In this document: positions 42,943 through 52,714 of the stretch, one piece after another
How the letters are laid out: each line of letters begins with the position of its first letter
How positions within the stretch are numbered: position 1 is the stretch's first letter
From: Pyropia yezoensis
Taxonomy: Eukaryota > Rhodophyta > Bangiophyceae > Bangiales > Bangiaceae
Reading direction: 5' to 3'
Assembly: GCA_009829735.1 (NCBI GenBank)
Contig: CM020618.1
Location: forward strand, 15,420,568-15,484,567
Length of the DNA stretch: 64,000 nt
Notes under the pieces: model-generated
The model's database searches: none
What the model saw: only the letters and a program-made list of their open reading frames with translations
What the model was told of the DNA's origin: nothing
Translations under genes and position numbers: made by a program

Positions 42943-44616
42943 CTAGAACTGGGTTCCAGCCGGGGCGATGTACGCTACCGTACCATGTTCATCAATCACC
43001 GGCGTCGCCGGTAGCAACAGGTGGCCCTGTTGGTCGACCAGAGGGTCACCCTCACCAATAGGGGTATGTTCGGTCGCCACCAGTACTGGTGCGGCCTTAC
43101 GTTCCACCTTCTCTTGCCTCGGTACCGGGGTAAGACTGGGCTTGCCTCCCTCACCCTTGGGCTTCGGGGCCAAGGCACACTCCGGGTGTAGAACCCGGTA
43201 GGCGTCCCCTAGGGACTTGCACATATGCATCAGTCGACTGAAGTTCGTCCGTGCCGTGTTGGCGCCCCGTGCGGATATCCGCACGTAGTTGGGTACTCCT
43301 GCGAACAGGATGGCCCGTAGCTCCCCTTCTCCGAGGAGCTTCCCCAGCTCGTAGTCGAGCTCTTGGATCCGGCGTCCAAACATCTCCTCATCCTCCCAGG
43401 ACTGGGCGGTGGCAGTGCGAAGGGCCCGATAGTGGTCCTCGCACTTGTCCTCACTGAGGTAGCTGCTCAGCAGCTCCTTCAATATCCCACGGTAATCCAT
43501 GGGGGTGGCCGCGACCCTCATTCCCGGCATCGGGGATGCCTGGCGAAGAATGCCTCGCACCCGTTCATCAACAAAGAACGGGAGGATCTCCAGGGCCAGC
43601 CCCTCGTTAACGAGCGCCTTGTCTGCGGCTGCCTTGAAGCTAGTCAAGAAGCCGATGACTGCCAACGGGCGTCCGTTCGGCCCCCCGAACATAGGGACTC
43701 CCTTCATAAGGGTCTGCATAGAGCGGATCGCCCGATGCGACGTATTACGCATCGATTCCGATACGGTGGTAGAGCGGTCCTCCAAACGATAACGTTCCGG
43801 AGTAAGAACCGACCGGAAGACCTCGTTGACGATCTCCGTGTCAGCGTCCTGGATATCCAGTCGCTTAGCCAGTTGATGAGCGAACTCATCGGACTCCATC
43901 CGCTTCAGTAGGCTCGCAGTTACCTGCGCGGTCATAGCTTCCACCACTGAAGATGGTACTTCAGGCGTCGGCACCTCGGGAACCCGAGTTGCCGGGCCTC
44001 CTTCGTCGTGGGGGTACTGCGAGAGGGTACCCCCTCCTCCAATAACCGATTCTCCCCCGGCGTACGTATCCGCCGGGTCGTGTCCGCGGAGTCCGCTTCG
44101 GGTGCTCCGAGCGTATCGCTCCGTGTGACTCCGTTCCAACTCTGCCGACGAGTCGGACCCATACCCCATTGTGTCCGGGGGTTGTCCAGGAGTAGCAACA
44201 CCGGGGTTGACCCTGGTGGACTCCGAAAGTAGTCCGGCCGGTTCGAACCGTACTGGTGTGGGAGGAACACGACGGGGTCCCGTCGTGTGCCGTGTTGACA
44301 TCAACACTGCCATTGCGTCCTCCGTCCGATCTTGACGGGCGTCGAGCCCGGAAAACCGGGCCTCGATGCGGGCCAACGATGCCATCAGGGAATCCCCTGG
44401 TGAAGGAGGCGGCGGAGTGAGGTCGGTCGACGACAGTTGAGGCGGGCCCCCGCCTCCTGCCGTCCGAGCCGTGCCAAACGTCGATCCGGCACCGGAAAGC
44501 ATTGGCGTCTCAATGTTATCGATCGGGTTCCCGATCCCGGTTCCCGTAGTCACCTCCGGGGTCGGCGTCGACGCCGATCCGTCATCTTGAACGTTCCCCG
44601 TCTCTTGGGTAGACAT
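42943..44616 (-). CDS. Element C Gag (matrix/capsid part)
   Basis: This is a 557-residue frame from ATG 44614-44616 (MSTQETGNVQ) to TAG 42943-42945. The upstream GTG at 44622 in the same frame is not preferred. The N-terminal 215 residues are low-complexity, with a coiled-coil-like stretch (LARIEARFSGLDARQDRTED). A retroelement capsid-like helical region lies at about 225-460 (MKGVPMFGG-like PFGGPNGRP, FLTSFKAAADKALVNEGLA, FFVDERVRGILRQ, LLSSYLSEDKCEDHYRALR). It resembles Gag of B in design but little in sequence. The assignment rests on position and capsid-like pattern. Confidence 0.85.
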   Translation of the reverse strand: MSTQETGNVQDDGSASTPTPEVTTGTGIGNPIDNIETPMLSGAGSTFGTARTAGGGGPPQLSSTDLTPPPPSPGDSLMASLARIEARFSGLDARQDRTEDAMAVLMSTRHTTGPRRVPPTPVRFEPAGLLSESTRVNPGVATPGQPPDTMGYGSDSSAELERSHTERYARSTRSGLRGHDPADTYAGGESVIGGGGTLSQYPHDEGGPATRVPEVPTPEVPSSVVEAMTAQVTASLLKRMESDEFAHQLAKRLDIQDADTEIVNEVFRSVLTPERYRLEDRSTTVSESMRNTSHRAIRSMQTLMKGVPMFGGPNGRPLAVIGFLTSFKAAADKALVNEGLALEILPFFVDERVRGILRQASPMPGMRVAATPMDYRGILKELLSSYLSEDKCEDHYRALRTATAQSWEDEEMFGRRIQELDYELGKLLGEGELRAILFAGVPNYVRISARGANTARTNFSRLMHMCKSLGDAYRVLHPECALAPKPKGEGGKPSLTPVPRQEKVERKAAPVLVATEHTPIGEGDPLVDQQGHLLLPATPVIDEHGTVAYIAPAGTQF

Positions 44617-44820
44617 GGTCACAATCAGTCAACCGACGTATCAATCACCACGAACAAGAGAGCGAGGGGGTAGATTGGGGAGAGTACAGTAGATCACAGT
44701 CAAAGGTAAAAACTCAACACAATCGATCAGGTCGCAACACCACGAGTACAAGAAAAGGACCGGATCCCTATCCGTGTGCCAGGGCCGAAGACGGCGTCAC
44801 CACAAGGGTGACGGAAACCC

Positions 44821-44839
44821 GTCCCCTGCTGCTCCACCA
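44821..44839 (-). promoter_or_regulatory. Primer-binding site of element C
   Basis: The minus strand reads TGGTGGAGCAGCAGGGGAC, one base inside the 5' LTR. It is identical over 19 bases to the PBS of element B, although LTRs and proteins of the two elements are diverged. Confidence 0.9.
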
Positions 44840-44840
44840 A

Positions 44841-45203
44841 TGTAGCACAATAGGGATCCGTCGCGCGTCCACTCTCAGGGAACACTCACCAAGGGGGATC
44901 GGCACCAACGTCACCGGGAGGCCAAGGTTGCTGTCCTTGGAGCGCAAGCCACGGGACCAAGATGGGAGCCCAAATGGGAGGGGTTTGTTGTTCTACCTTG
45001 GCCGGCGGTCGATTCGCCACCGGCCCCCTCGTTATAAACCCTCGGAGACACTACTAACTACCCTCCACCCCAAGATGCAAGTCCCTCTGGTCATACGTAA
45101 CTTATAGATACCGTGACCAGTACGAACTATCAAATTGAAAGTTAAGGGTTAGAAGTAGCCCCCCTGATATTAGCGTCACAATACGGACAACCATATTGCT
45201 ACA
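44841..45203 (-). repeat. 5' LTR of element C
   Basis: 363 bases, TGTAGCACAAT..ATATTGCTACA on the plus strand, directly repeating 34381-34743 with two substitutions. The outer flank is CCCGG. Confidence 0.95.
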
Positions 45204-45429
45204 CCCGGGGTGAGGTGAGTGAGGTGAGTGGTTGTGGAAAAAAAATGGTGGTAAGGTGAGTGCAAGCTGCCAAGTAGGCGAGCTTCAGGAGGAGGTCGGT
45301 CGACGTGACCGCCTCCGCGTCGAGGTGACGTACCGGGGGACAGCGAGTTGCGCCCCCGGCGAGTGCAACACGAGCTTTTTTACCCCTTGTCAGGGCCGAC
45401 CGGGTCGGTTCGAACTGAGGAGAGGGGAG
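45204..45429 (+). other. 3' end of the B/A-type element with polypurine tract
   Basis: This contains GGTGAGGTGAGTGAGGTGAGTGG repeats at its start and ends in a purine run GAGGAGAGGGGAG (45417-45429) directly next to the LTR at 45430. That is the expected polypurine tract. It shows that the LTR on the right is a 3' LTR and not a solo LTR. Confidence 0.65.
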
Positions 45430-45897
45430 TGTGGCAGAACTGGCCCCACGCAGGGGGGCAGAGCCCGCCATACTGGGGCGGGGGACAACTGGTCTGACCC
45501 GTTCCTCCCTTTGCATTTGATCCCGAATTTCCCTAAGTCAGGGATACTTTGTTAGATTGTAAATCCAACATGGATTTGAGGGTTTCTGCATTTTATCGTC
45601 TTGACTTTTCGTGTGGCCCGGTGGGCAGGTGCTGGGGTGAGAAATTCTGAGTGGTGAGATTCTGAGAGGACCCTGGGGGGATAAGGGGAGGGACAGCGGG
45701 GCTTGGCCTCGCTTCCCCGTCCCGACCAAGAAACTGTTGGCCCGCGCACCATCTTCTTGTTTGCTAGTGGGGGGATTGCCCCACAACAGAGACAGCGTGT
45801 GTGCGACTTGCACTTTTTCCGGTTCCCCCGTCACGGGAGGCAGCACTTGTGCACCACCCCAACTTGGGTGCTGGGTGCGCGAGCGGTTTTTGCCACA
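45430..45897 (+). repeat. 3' LTR of the B/A-type element, 468 bp
   Basis: TGTGGCAGAACT..TTTTTGCCACA. It is more similar to the LTR of element A (20950) than to that of element B (28140). Right flank CCCAC matches neither the flank of A (CTCCC) nor of B (GCGGG), so the pairing is unresolved and recombination is likely. It abuts a Harbinger-like transposase and truncates it. Confidence 0.9.
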
Positions 45898-46560
45898 CCC
45901 ACGTGGAGGCCACTCCCCGCGGTTGACCTTGATCATGAGAGGACTCTGTGCCAGAACGTGCAGGTCGCTGTTACTACCCGGCGATTCGGAAAAGATATGC
46001 CATACGCACATGTCTTCATCGCAGACTGTCTCGATCACTATCGTGCGCTGGCGCCCGCGACCGACCTTCTGATACATTCCTTAGAACGCCACGGGGCACT
46101 TCGTCCAATGCCAATGGCAGCAGTCAAGACTGCCGATACAGCCAGGCAGGCCCTTTTATGCATTGCGCTCCATAGTCCTCTTGAGGTCAGCCATTGTCGG
46201 GGCGCGGAGGTAAAACGGCTCGTACTTCTCCAGAATGAAAGAAATTAAGCGCATCACGGCGTTGTGCACCGTGGTCTTACTCAGCTCTACAGACTCGTCG
46301 TTCCTGTCCTCTGCGTCCCCGGAGGATAGCACGTGCAGAGCCGCCAGGAGCTCCTGCAAGGAATGCGCCTGCATGTGTCCCGTAGCGTTGGGCCGCTGCA
46401 CCCACCACGGCTTGTCCTCGATATCATTGTAAATGCGGAGGAAGAGACTGCGCGGCATGCGAAAGCGGCGCTGGACGTCCGTATCGTCATACGTCGGGGG
46501 CCGACCACCGAGGCCAAAGTACTGGCGGCGGATCCGTCGCTCAGCCTCAAGAAACTCCCT
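45898..46560 (-). pseudogene. PIF/Harbinger-like transposase, broken and truncated
   Basis: The minus-strand translation starts RRQYFGLGGRPPTYDDTDVQ then RRFRMPRSLFLRIYNDIE and a helical part (LQELLAALHVLSSGDAEDRN). It continues with ESVELSKTTVHNAVMRLISF..YLRAPTMADL, followed by a TAA. The frame resumes with GLPGCIGSLDCCHWHW (first catalytic Asp of a DDE_Tnp_4 nuclease), a TAA, then GMYQKVGRGRQRTIVIETVC and VWHIFSESPGSNSDLHVLAQ. It stops at the LTR edge (45897), so the remaining catalytic residues are missing. The family fits plant/algal PIF/Harbinger nucleases. An N-terminal acidic segment from ATG near 46736 may belong to it, but a stop and shift lie between. Confidence 0.85.
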
Positions 46561-49500
46561 CTTCTTGTTTCCTTTCTTTCAGGGAGATGGTCCGGGGTGC
46601 CGTCCAGATGCTCGCCCTGCCACTCCCAGCCGTCGGCGCCACGCAAGCGATATTATCAGTCGGCGGTGGACCAAAAGGCTGACAGCTGCCTCCTCGTCTT
46701 CACCCACGGAGTCGTCCCCCTTGTGTGCTTCCATCCAAGTGCTCTTCCGCGCCCGGCTGCCTCGAGGACGTCATTGATACAGACAGAGAAAGAAGGAAGC
46801 ATGTCGCACCACGAACACTTCTCATGCTGCATGAGCGTGCTGGGTGAGTCAGTATGCGAACAAACATATGAAGAGCAAGCGCCAAGCACAGTGCTCCACC
46901 CGCGCCTTCTCCAACCCTGAACACGGCAGCGGTGTTTGCGCACCTGGAGGACCAGGAAGCGGCGCTTTAATGGTATCCGCGCGCCACGCTAGTGGTAGCG
47001 AGCCCGGTACAAGTGCTGGGCACTAAAAAGAAAGAGGCAAGTAGACAGAGCAGCAGCACACCGCTCACAGATGACATTGGAACATGCTAGGTCAGTGAGT
47101 ATGCTTCCAAGGGAAAAAGAATGAAGTAACTAGCTGAGACGCCGAGACCCTCTTGGCATGAACGAACGGCGGCGATGGTGGCGTACCTGGCAATAAAAAA
47201 GCAGCAAGATGATGATCCTTGCACGCAACCCAGATACAGTCCAACGGCTGTGAAGTGAAGACAGGATAGGATGCGTGCGAGCTGGGGTGGAAGTGGTGCA
47301 TGCACCGCCGGAAGAAAAAAAGCGCGAGCAAGATGGTAAAGACGCCGACGTCCACACCCAGTATCCCACAATCGACCTTGGTGACACGCAGCGCTGCTGC
47401 TACGCCCTCCGGCGATGATCAGTTTCAGGCCCGCCGCTATGCGCCGGTCACAGCCTGTTGCGCAGGACGCATGGCGCGCGTGTCATGCGGGTGGTGTGGC
47501 GCCCCCGTCCACGTTCTCGCTGGCTGCCACGTCTCGACCGACGCCACGATGATGGGAGTAAAAAAAGGCGCCTACAACAACACCCACGGAGTGGCCATGA
47601 TGGCAGACATCACGCCGTCCTCGCCCGCCTAGATCTTTTGGTACCCGACAGGAGATCGCAAACACACTGCTTTCATCGACCGACGCGCGCATCCTCGCCT
47701 CGCCGTGGTTCCACTGTCAATCCTGGGACTCTCCTCCTCAGCACTCGTATGGGGGGGCGCCCTATGGTGGCTGCGCAGGCTGTTCCGTATGGCGATGCGG
47801 GGGACATGCGCCGCGTCGCTGGACGGACCCGTCACATCCCTGTGATGGCCGCCGTCAGTTGCTTGAAAGCCGCGCCACATTCACCGGGGTACCTTCCTGG
47901 CGCGCAACAATGAACGCGACAGGACCGAGGGGCTCGGGGGCGCCCCGGCCATCGTAGCCATGCCAGGATATCCGGTCTTCTCCAGGCGATGCGCGAGGTG
48001 GACGACTGAGTGGTCGCTGTTTGAGCTTGGGATCACGGCAGGCACGTGCAACTGCATCCAGCGCAATGCTTCATGGATCAGTGCGTGCCACGTGCCGCAA
48101 CGACCAGCGCGATGCTTGACCGCAACAACACTTCGAATGTCGTGTCTGGCACCCTGCGATCCATGCCCTCAACCCGCCCTCAACCCATGAACGGAAACGA
48201 AACGTGCGCACCGGACTTCTTCAACAGTTTAGTAATTCGAAGTTCACCATCTGTCGACCTGCATGCTTTCTGAGTCTGAAAAGAATACGCAACGTGGCAC
48301 GCTCTCAGCCAATCAGTATGGCCCGGTAAAGGACCATCCATTGGTTCTCGGATCTATCGCGTTACTAGAACGGGTCGTTTTATTAACGCGATAGTCCCAG
48401 GACTATCGGGATGGCGGGCATGGACAGGGAGTTGTTTCTCACTAGTTTTAACTCTATTTGCGTACCTCCCTTCGTTTCGGACGGCGGAAAGCCCGTTGAC
48501 ATTGAAGAACGGCCCGATCCGCGCCACGTTTGGTGTCCAGAGCCACGTTTCATCTACGTGGCACGAATATGGGCGAATATTCCCGATAGTCGACATTGGT
48601 GGCTGTGCTCTCATAGTAGACAGACGGATGACACTCTGTGTTGCACAGGGGCCCTTGACACGGCTTCGTATCCCGCATTGCTTGTGAGAACGTCTGGCTA
48701 AAGGAGATGGCGGGTTCGCGGCGGCCAACCGCGCCGCTGCGCCTCTGTGTGGGGTCTGAAGGGTGGGCGGTCGGCGGCGGCCGCGCTGCCGCACGCGTTG
48801 GGGCGTCAACAGCCCAAGGGAGGCACCGTGCTGGGCGTGGAAGACACTTCCGCGAAAGGAGAAACGGCCCCTTCGACCACCTCCGACGCCATCATGGCCG
48901 TGCGTCTGCGTCAGCCAATGAGGTTAAATGGATGGGGGCTGTGGGACCACTCCCACCCCATGATTGCACCCTGGTCCACGGGGGTGTACTGTAAAGGTGA
49001 TTGTGGCCCGCTCGGCAGGGACGGTCGCCCAGGCGGGACAGCGGCCGCTCGTGTGCGAGGTGCCAACGTTGCAGGGTGTGCTGCCCCGGGGCAGCCGGTG
49101 GCGCGGGCGGTCGCAGTACGTATCCCTCATTGAAAGGGAAGTAGATGGGGTCGGCTGTCGCGCCGGCCACCGCATCCAGCGCTCGCTCAAGACTCCCAGT
49201 CCCACCCAGGCGCCAGCCTCGTCGCTTGCGGGTTCAGTGACGTTTTGTTCCGTCTCCACCCCCGACTCCCTCACCCAGCCGTCCGCCTCGCCTTAGTATG
49301 GATACGTTGCCGCTGGGCGCGCGCCGCGCCTCTGTGCGCCGCGCGTCTGTGCGCCGCGCTACGTCAAAGCCCGCAGACGGGTGGATGTATGGATGGGCTA
49401 TGGGTGCAGCTCAGCAGATCACGGGTGGGGCACACGACCCGCGAAGGCGTGGTCGTGGTGGAGGGCGTCCCCCGCCTTTCCGCCCCCCCCCCCCCGCCCC

Positions 49501-49973
49501 ACGTCTGCGCACTCCTACGACAAACGTATCGCCTGACTTTGGTGCTGGTGGAACGAGCGGGGTCGTGGAAGGGCGGCTCTCGACGGCGTGGCCACGGCAC
49601 GGGCCGCGCGGGGCGGGACCCCCTCACACCGCCGTTGCGGGCACGATGCGTAGCACCGCCAACAGCGGGGCGGGTCGGTGGCGCGTGCGGCGGCTCCGGC
49701 TGGGGGGGGGGGGGGTGCAGGACCGACCGTCGTTGAGTTGCTGGCGCCTCCCTTCATATACACGGCCCCGACGGCGCGTTACCGAGACGTCCGCGTTCAT
49801 TATCCAGCCAGCCTCGCCAACCAGCCCTGGGGTGTGGTCATCATCACCAACGAGGCATTCCCCTTCCCCACCCATTCCCGCCCTCGTTTCCCGGCCGTCG
49901 CCGAGACGCTGCCGGACCCCTCCCCGCGGCAGTGTTCGAACGTTCCTCCCCAGTACCCCATCTTCCCCGGACC
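46561..49973. other. No supportable gene; mixed intergenic DNA
   Basis: 46.6-48.7 kb has ordinary composition with many stops and only short motif-free frames on both strands, probably old repeats around the Harbinger copy. 48.7-49.9 kb is GC-rich with longer compositional frames. The 200 bases before 49974 should contain the promoter and leader of the PhoX-like gene, but no clear TATA box was found. Confidence 0.4.
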
Positions 49974-51566
49974 ATGGCTCGGTTGTTGGTGGCCACGGCC
50001 GCCGCCGCGGCGCTCGCGACGCCCGCGCTGGCGCTGATCGACAACTCATTCATCTCGACGTTTGTGCCGAAGGGTGTGCCCTATGGCTCCCGCGCCGTCT
50101 ACACCGACTCGTTCGAGGTCAATGGCGTGGCCCAGACGGTGCCCTTCCGCAAGCTCCTGTCCGTGGGGCAGGATGCTCCCTACGGCGGCAGGTGGGGCGT
50201 GAAGCCCACCGGGTCGACGTCGTCCAAGCCGGACTTTGTGTCGCTCATGCCCCATGCCAACGGGTACGTCTACTCGGAGCAGCATTTTGAGGACGATGCG
50301 GGCTCTCTCTACATGTCCCAGCTGGTGCAGAACCCCGCAACGGGGGAGCTCTTCCCCACCGCGACTATGCCGATCGACCTCAAGGCCGTTGGGGGCACCA
50401 CCCGCCCGTGCTCTGGCAGCGTTACGCCCTGGAATACCCACTTGAGCTCAGAGGAGAAGACGCCCGACGGCCGGACCAACCAGAGGATCAGTGACCTCGT
50501 GTCTACCATCTACCGCGGCAACAGCTCTGCCTACAGCCCATACCGGTATGGCCACCCCATCGAGGCGGGCGTGACGGAGTCGGGCTTCCCCATGGTGATT
50601 GCCAAGCACTACGCGCTGCCGCGGTTGTCTTACGAGATGGCCTACGTTCTGCCAGACCAGAAGACCGTTTATTGCATGTCCGACAAGAACAACTCTCCCA
50701 TGATGATGTTTGTGGCGGACAAGCCTGGGGATCTGACGGCGGGCAATCTCTTCGTCGCCAAGCTGACCCAGACCTCCTCTGCGAATGGCGGCGCGTTTTC
50801 CATCAAGTGGCTCCCGATGGGTCACGCGACCAAGGGAGAGATTGAGGGGCTCGTCGAGGGCGGCATCACCTTCTCCCAAATGTTTGAGACAGCCAGTGGT
50901 AGCTCCGGCTCTTGCCCGTCGGGCTTCAGCCCGTCCAACGCCGGCGATTACGGGTTCGAGTGCCTTAAGGTGAAGCCAGGCATGGAGGGGCCCGCGTCAC
51001 GTCTGGAGAGCTACCGGTACGCGGGTGTGATTGGCGGCACCACCGAGCTGAACAAGATGGAGGGCGTAACGTTCCACCCCAAGAGCAACTCGCTCTTCAT
51101 GGCCTCGTCGTATGTGCGTCGCGGCATGACGTCCAGCAGCAAGTATGATGAGGGCACCGCCAACGACATGACGCTGCCTGGCAACGAGTGTGGCTGCATC
51201 TTCCGCCTGAAGGTGGACCCTACCACGTACATCGCGACTGACTTTGTTGCCGAGGTGTGCGGCTCCTCCTCCGGCTCGTGCTCCTCGAAGGGGCTGGCCA
51301 ACCCGGACAACCTCAACCTTCTCGGGGACACCCTGCTGGTGGCGGAAGATACCAGCCGCACGCCCGCCCAGCTGTGGGCGTACGACATCAGCAGCAAGGC
51401 GTTGACGTCCATGGCCGTCGTTCCCGACGGTGCCGAGGCCACCGGCGCGTACGTGTCGGAGGCCATCGGCAACTATGTGTACGTGACGGTCGTTGCACAG
51501 CATCCAGACGCAGAGAAGGCCTACGTTGGTTACTGGGCGATTGACGTCTCGGCTCATCGCAAGTGA
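49974..51566 (+). CDS. Secreted PhoX-like (DUF839) protein
   Basis: This is a 530-residue protein starting at ATG 49974 (context ACCATGG), preferred over non-ATG starts upstream. Residues 1-21 are a typical signal peptide (MARLLVATAAAAALATPALA). The body matches the PhoX/DUF839 beta-propeller family: GGTTRPCSGSVTPWNTHLSS-EE (about 140-161), a YRYGHPIEAGV segment, AYVLPDQKTVYCMSD, and MEGVTFHPKSNSLFMASS (about 362-379). It ends in ANPDNLNLLGDTLLVAEDTS and a further blade. Bacterial PhoX members are calcium-dependent, iron-containing alkaline phosphatases; many eukaryotic members are unassigned. Phosphate scavenging outside the cell is plausible but the metal ligands were not checked. No intron is needed. 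Confidence 0.85.
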   Translation: MARLLVATAAAAALATPALALIDNSFISTFVPKGVPYGSRAVYTDSFEVNGVAQTVPFRKLLSVGQDAPYGGRWGVKPTGSTSSKPDFVSLMPHANGYVYSEQHFEDDAGSLYMSQLVQNPATGELFPTATMPIDLKAVGGTTRPCSGSVTPWNTHLSSEEKTPDGRTNQRISDLVSTIYRGNSSAYSPYRYGHPIEAGVTESGFPMVIAKHYALPRLSYEMAYVLPDQKTVYCMSDKNNSPMMMFVADKPGDLTAGNLFVAKLTQTSSANGGAFSIKWLPMGHATKGEIEGLVEGGITFSQMFETASGSSGSCPSGFSPSNAGDYGFECLKVKPGMEGPASRLESYRYAGVIGGTTELNKMEGVTFHPKSNSLFMASSYVRRGMTSSSKYDEGTANDMTLPGNECGCIFRLKVDPTTYIATDFVAEVCGSSSGSCSSKGLANPDNLNLLGDTLLVAEDTSRTPAQLWAYDISSKALTSMAVVPDGAEATGAYVSEAIGNYVYVTVVAQHPDAEKAYVGYWAIDVSAHRK

Positions 51567-51898
51567 GGCGCACCGGTGGGCTTGTGTCCGTGGGTGACTG
51601 TCCAGAGTGTACGCAGCGTACGTGGGGTGAGAGTGGGTGCCCCCATCTATAGGAACGTAGAGAAACTTTCGAGCCCGTTCCTGCGTCTTTTCTCCGTCAC
51701 GCTCGCAGCTCGGCCAGCGACCTTATCAGACACACCACACTCTGCCAGATGCACCTTCCCTTCCCGTTTTTGAACGAGGTACATGAATAACACAAGAAGT
51801 GCCGCTCCCACCCGCAAAGTGTGGACGGCGAGCGGCCGTAGACCACGACCCCTTGTCGCGCTTCGCCCCCCCCCCGCAACACCCCCCTCCCTGCTTCC
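51567..51898. other. Short convergent intergenic region
   Basis: This is the 3' flank shared by the plus-strand PhoX-like gene and the minus-strand longin gene. No gene or clear polyadenylation signal was recognised. Confidence 0.4.
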
Positions 51899-52714
51899 TC
51901 ACTTCCACAACACCAGCGGTCCACCCACCAAAATCAGCAGCGCGCCCACCCCAATCGCAATCACCAACGCCCGCCGGCTGCGGGCGTCGGCGGCGGCGGC
52001 CGCGTCGAGCGCCCGCCGCTCGTCGCCGCCCACCACCCGCTCCACACCGCCGCCGCCACCGCCGGGCACCCCTTTTTCCCACTCGGACGGAAAGTCCACC
52101 GACACCGCGGTGCGGCTGCTGCCGTGGCCGCCGGCCCCAAGGGACGAGAGCGTCGTGGAAGACGATGAGGAGAGCGACACCTCCCGCGCGGCTGGCTCCT
52201 TGCCGTCTCGGCCGCCGCCGCCGCCGACGGCCGTGTCCGTCCCAGCCACCGCCGCAGACGGCGGTGGGCGCGACCGCCCATTGTGGCGCTTGACGACGGT
52301 CGCGAGGAGGCCCTCGGTGGCGGCGGATGCGCCCCACGGCTCGGCGGGAGCGCGGTCGGGGGGCACAAAGTCGCGCATCAGCTCGGCCAGGAGCTTGAAT
52401 GCCCCCCGCTGCGGCAGCGACGTGGCGGCAATGACCAGGAAGAGGTGGGTGGGGGAGGAGTCAAAGTGGATGTGCCCCACGTCCCGGTCGGTGATGGTCA
52501 GGCGCGCGTGCTCCGACACCCGCTTGGAGCGGAGCACGCGGGTGACCTTGTCGATAAAGATGGACGGGGGGGGGGTGCCGGGGGGGGAGAGCCGAGCCAG
52601 CGGCTCCTCCGCCCCGGCCACTGGCAGGGGGGGGGGGGAGTAGTGCGCAATGGGATGCCGGTCCGACAGGCGCGCCACCGCCACGTACCGAACGGGAGGA
52701 TACAGGCGCTGCTC
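51899..52714 (-). CDS. Longin-domain, tail-anchored protein (3' exon)
   Basis: The exon starts after CCTCCCATCAG (acceptor AG at 52715-52716) with EQRLYPPVRYVAVARLSDRH and runs 271 residues to the stop at 51899. The beginning has the pattern of a longin fold: short beta strands, IDKVTRVLRSKRVSEHARLT, DVGHIHFDSSPTHLFLVIAA, then FKLLAELMRDFV. This is the N-terminal domain of VAMP7, Ykt6 and Sec22-type proteins. A Gly/Ser-rich linker replaces a clear SNARE coiled coil. The C-terminus is a single hydrophobic segment (ALVIAIGVGALLILVGGPLV) with one charged residue after it, a tail anchor. A phytolongin-like protein lacking a SNARE motif would fit. The 5' exon with the start codon was not found. 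The frame is open upstream, so an unspliced start cannot be excluded. Confidence 0.6.
   Translation of the reverse strand, partial: EQRLYPPVRYVAVARLSDRHPIAHYSPPPLPVAGAEEPLARLSPPGTPPPSIFIDKVTRVLRSKRVSEHARLTITDRDVGHIHFDSSPTHLFLVIAATSLPQRGAFKLLAELMRDFVPPDRAPAEPWGASAATEGLLATVVKRHNGRSRPPPSAAVAGTDTAVGGGGGRDGKEPAAREVSLSSSSSTTLSSLGAGGHGSSRTAVSVDFPSEWEKGVPGGGGGGVERVVGGDERRALDAAAAADARSRRALVIAIGVGALLILVGGPLVLWK

Larger units (their letters stand above)
34381..45203 (-). mobile_element. Element C: near-complete Ty3/gypsy chromovirus, nested insertion
   Basis: A 10.8-kb element in minus orientation with 363-bp LTRs at both ends, flanked by a 5-bp duplication CCCGG (34376-34380 and 45204-45208). In its own direction the order is 5' LTR, PBS, gag, nucleocapsid, -1 frameshift site, pol (PR-RT-RH-IN), chromodomain, antisense ORF, polypurine tract, 3' LTR. 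The LTRs differ at only two positions, so the insertion is recent. A stop between gag and nucleocapsid, a shift before the chromodomain and one in the antisense ORF are the visible defects. Confidence 0.95.

Noticed and set aside
45430..45897. Simple solo LTR
   Set aside because: A polypurine tract precedes it and there is no target duplication, so it is better read as a 3' LTR.
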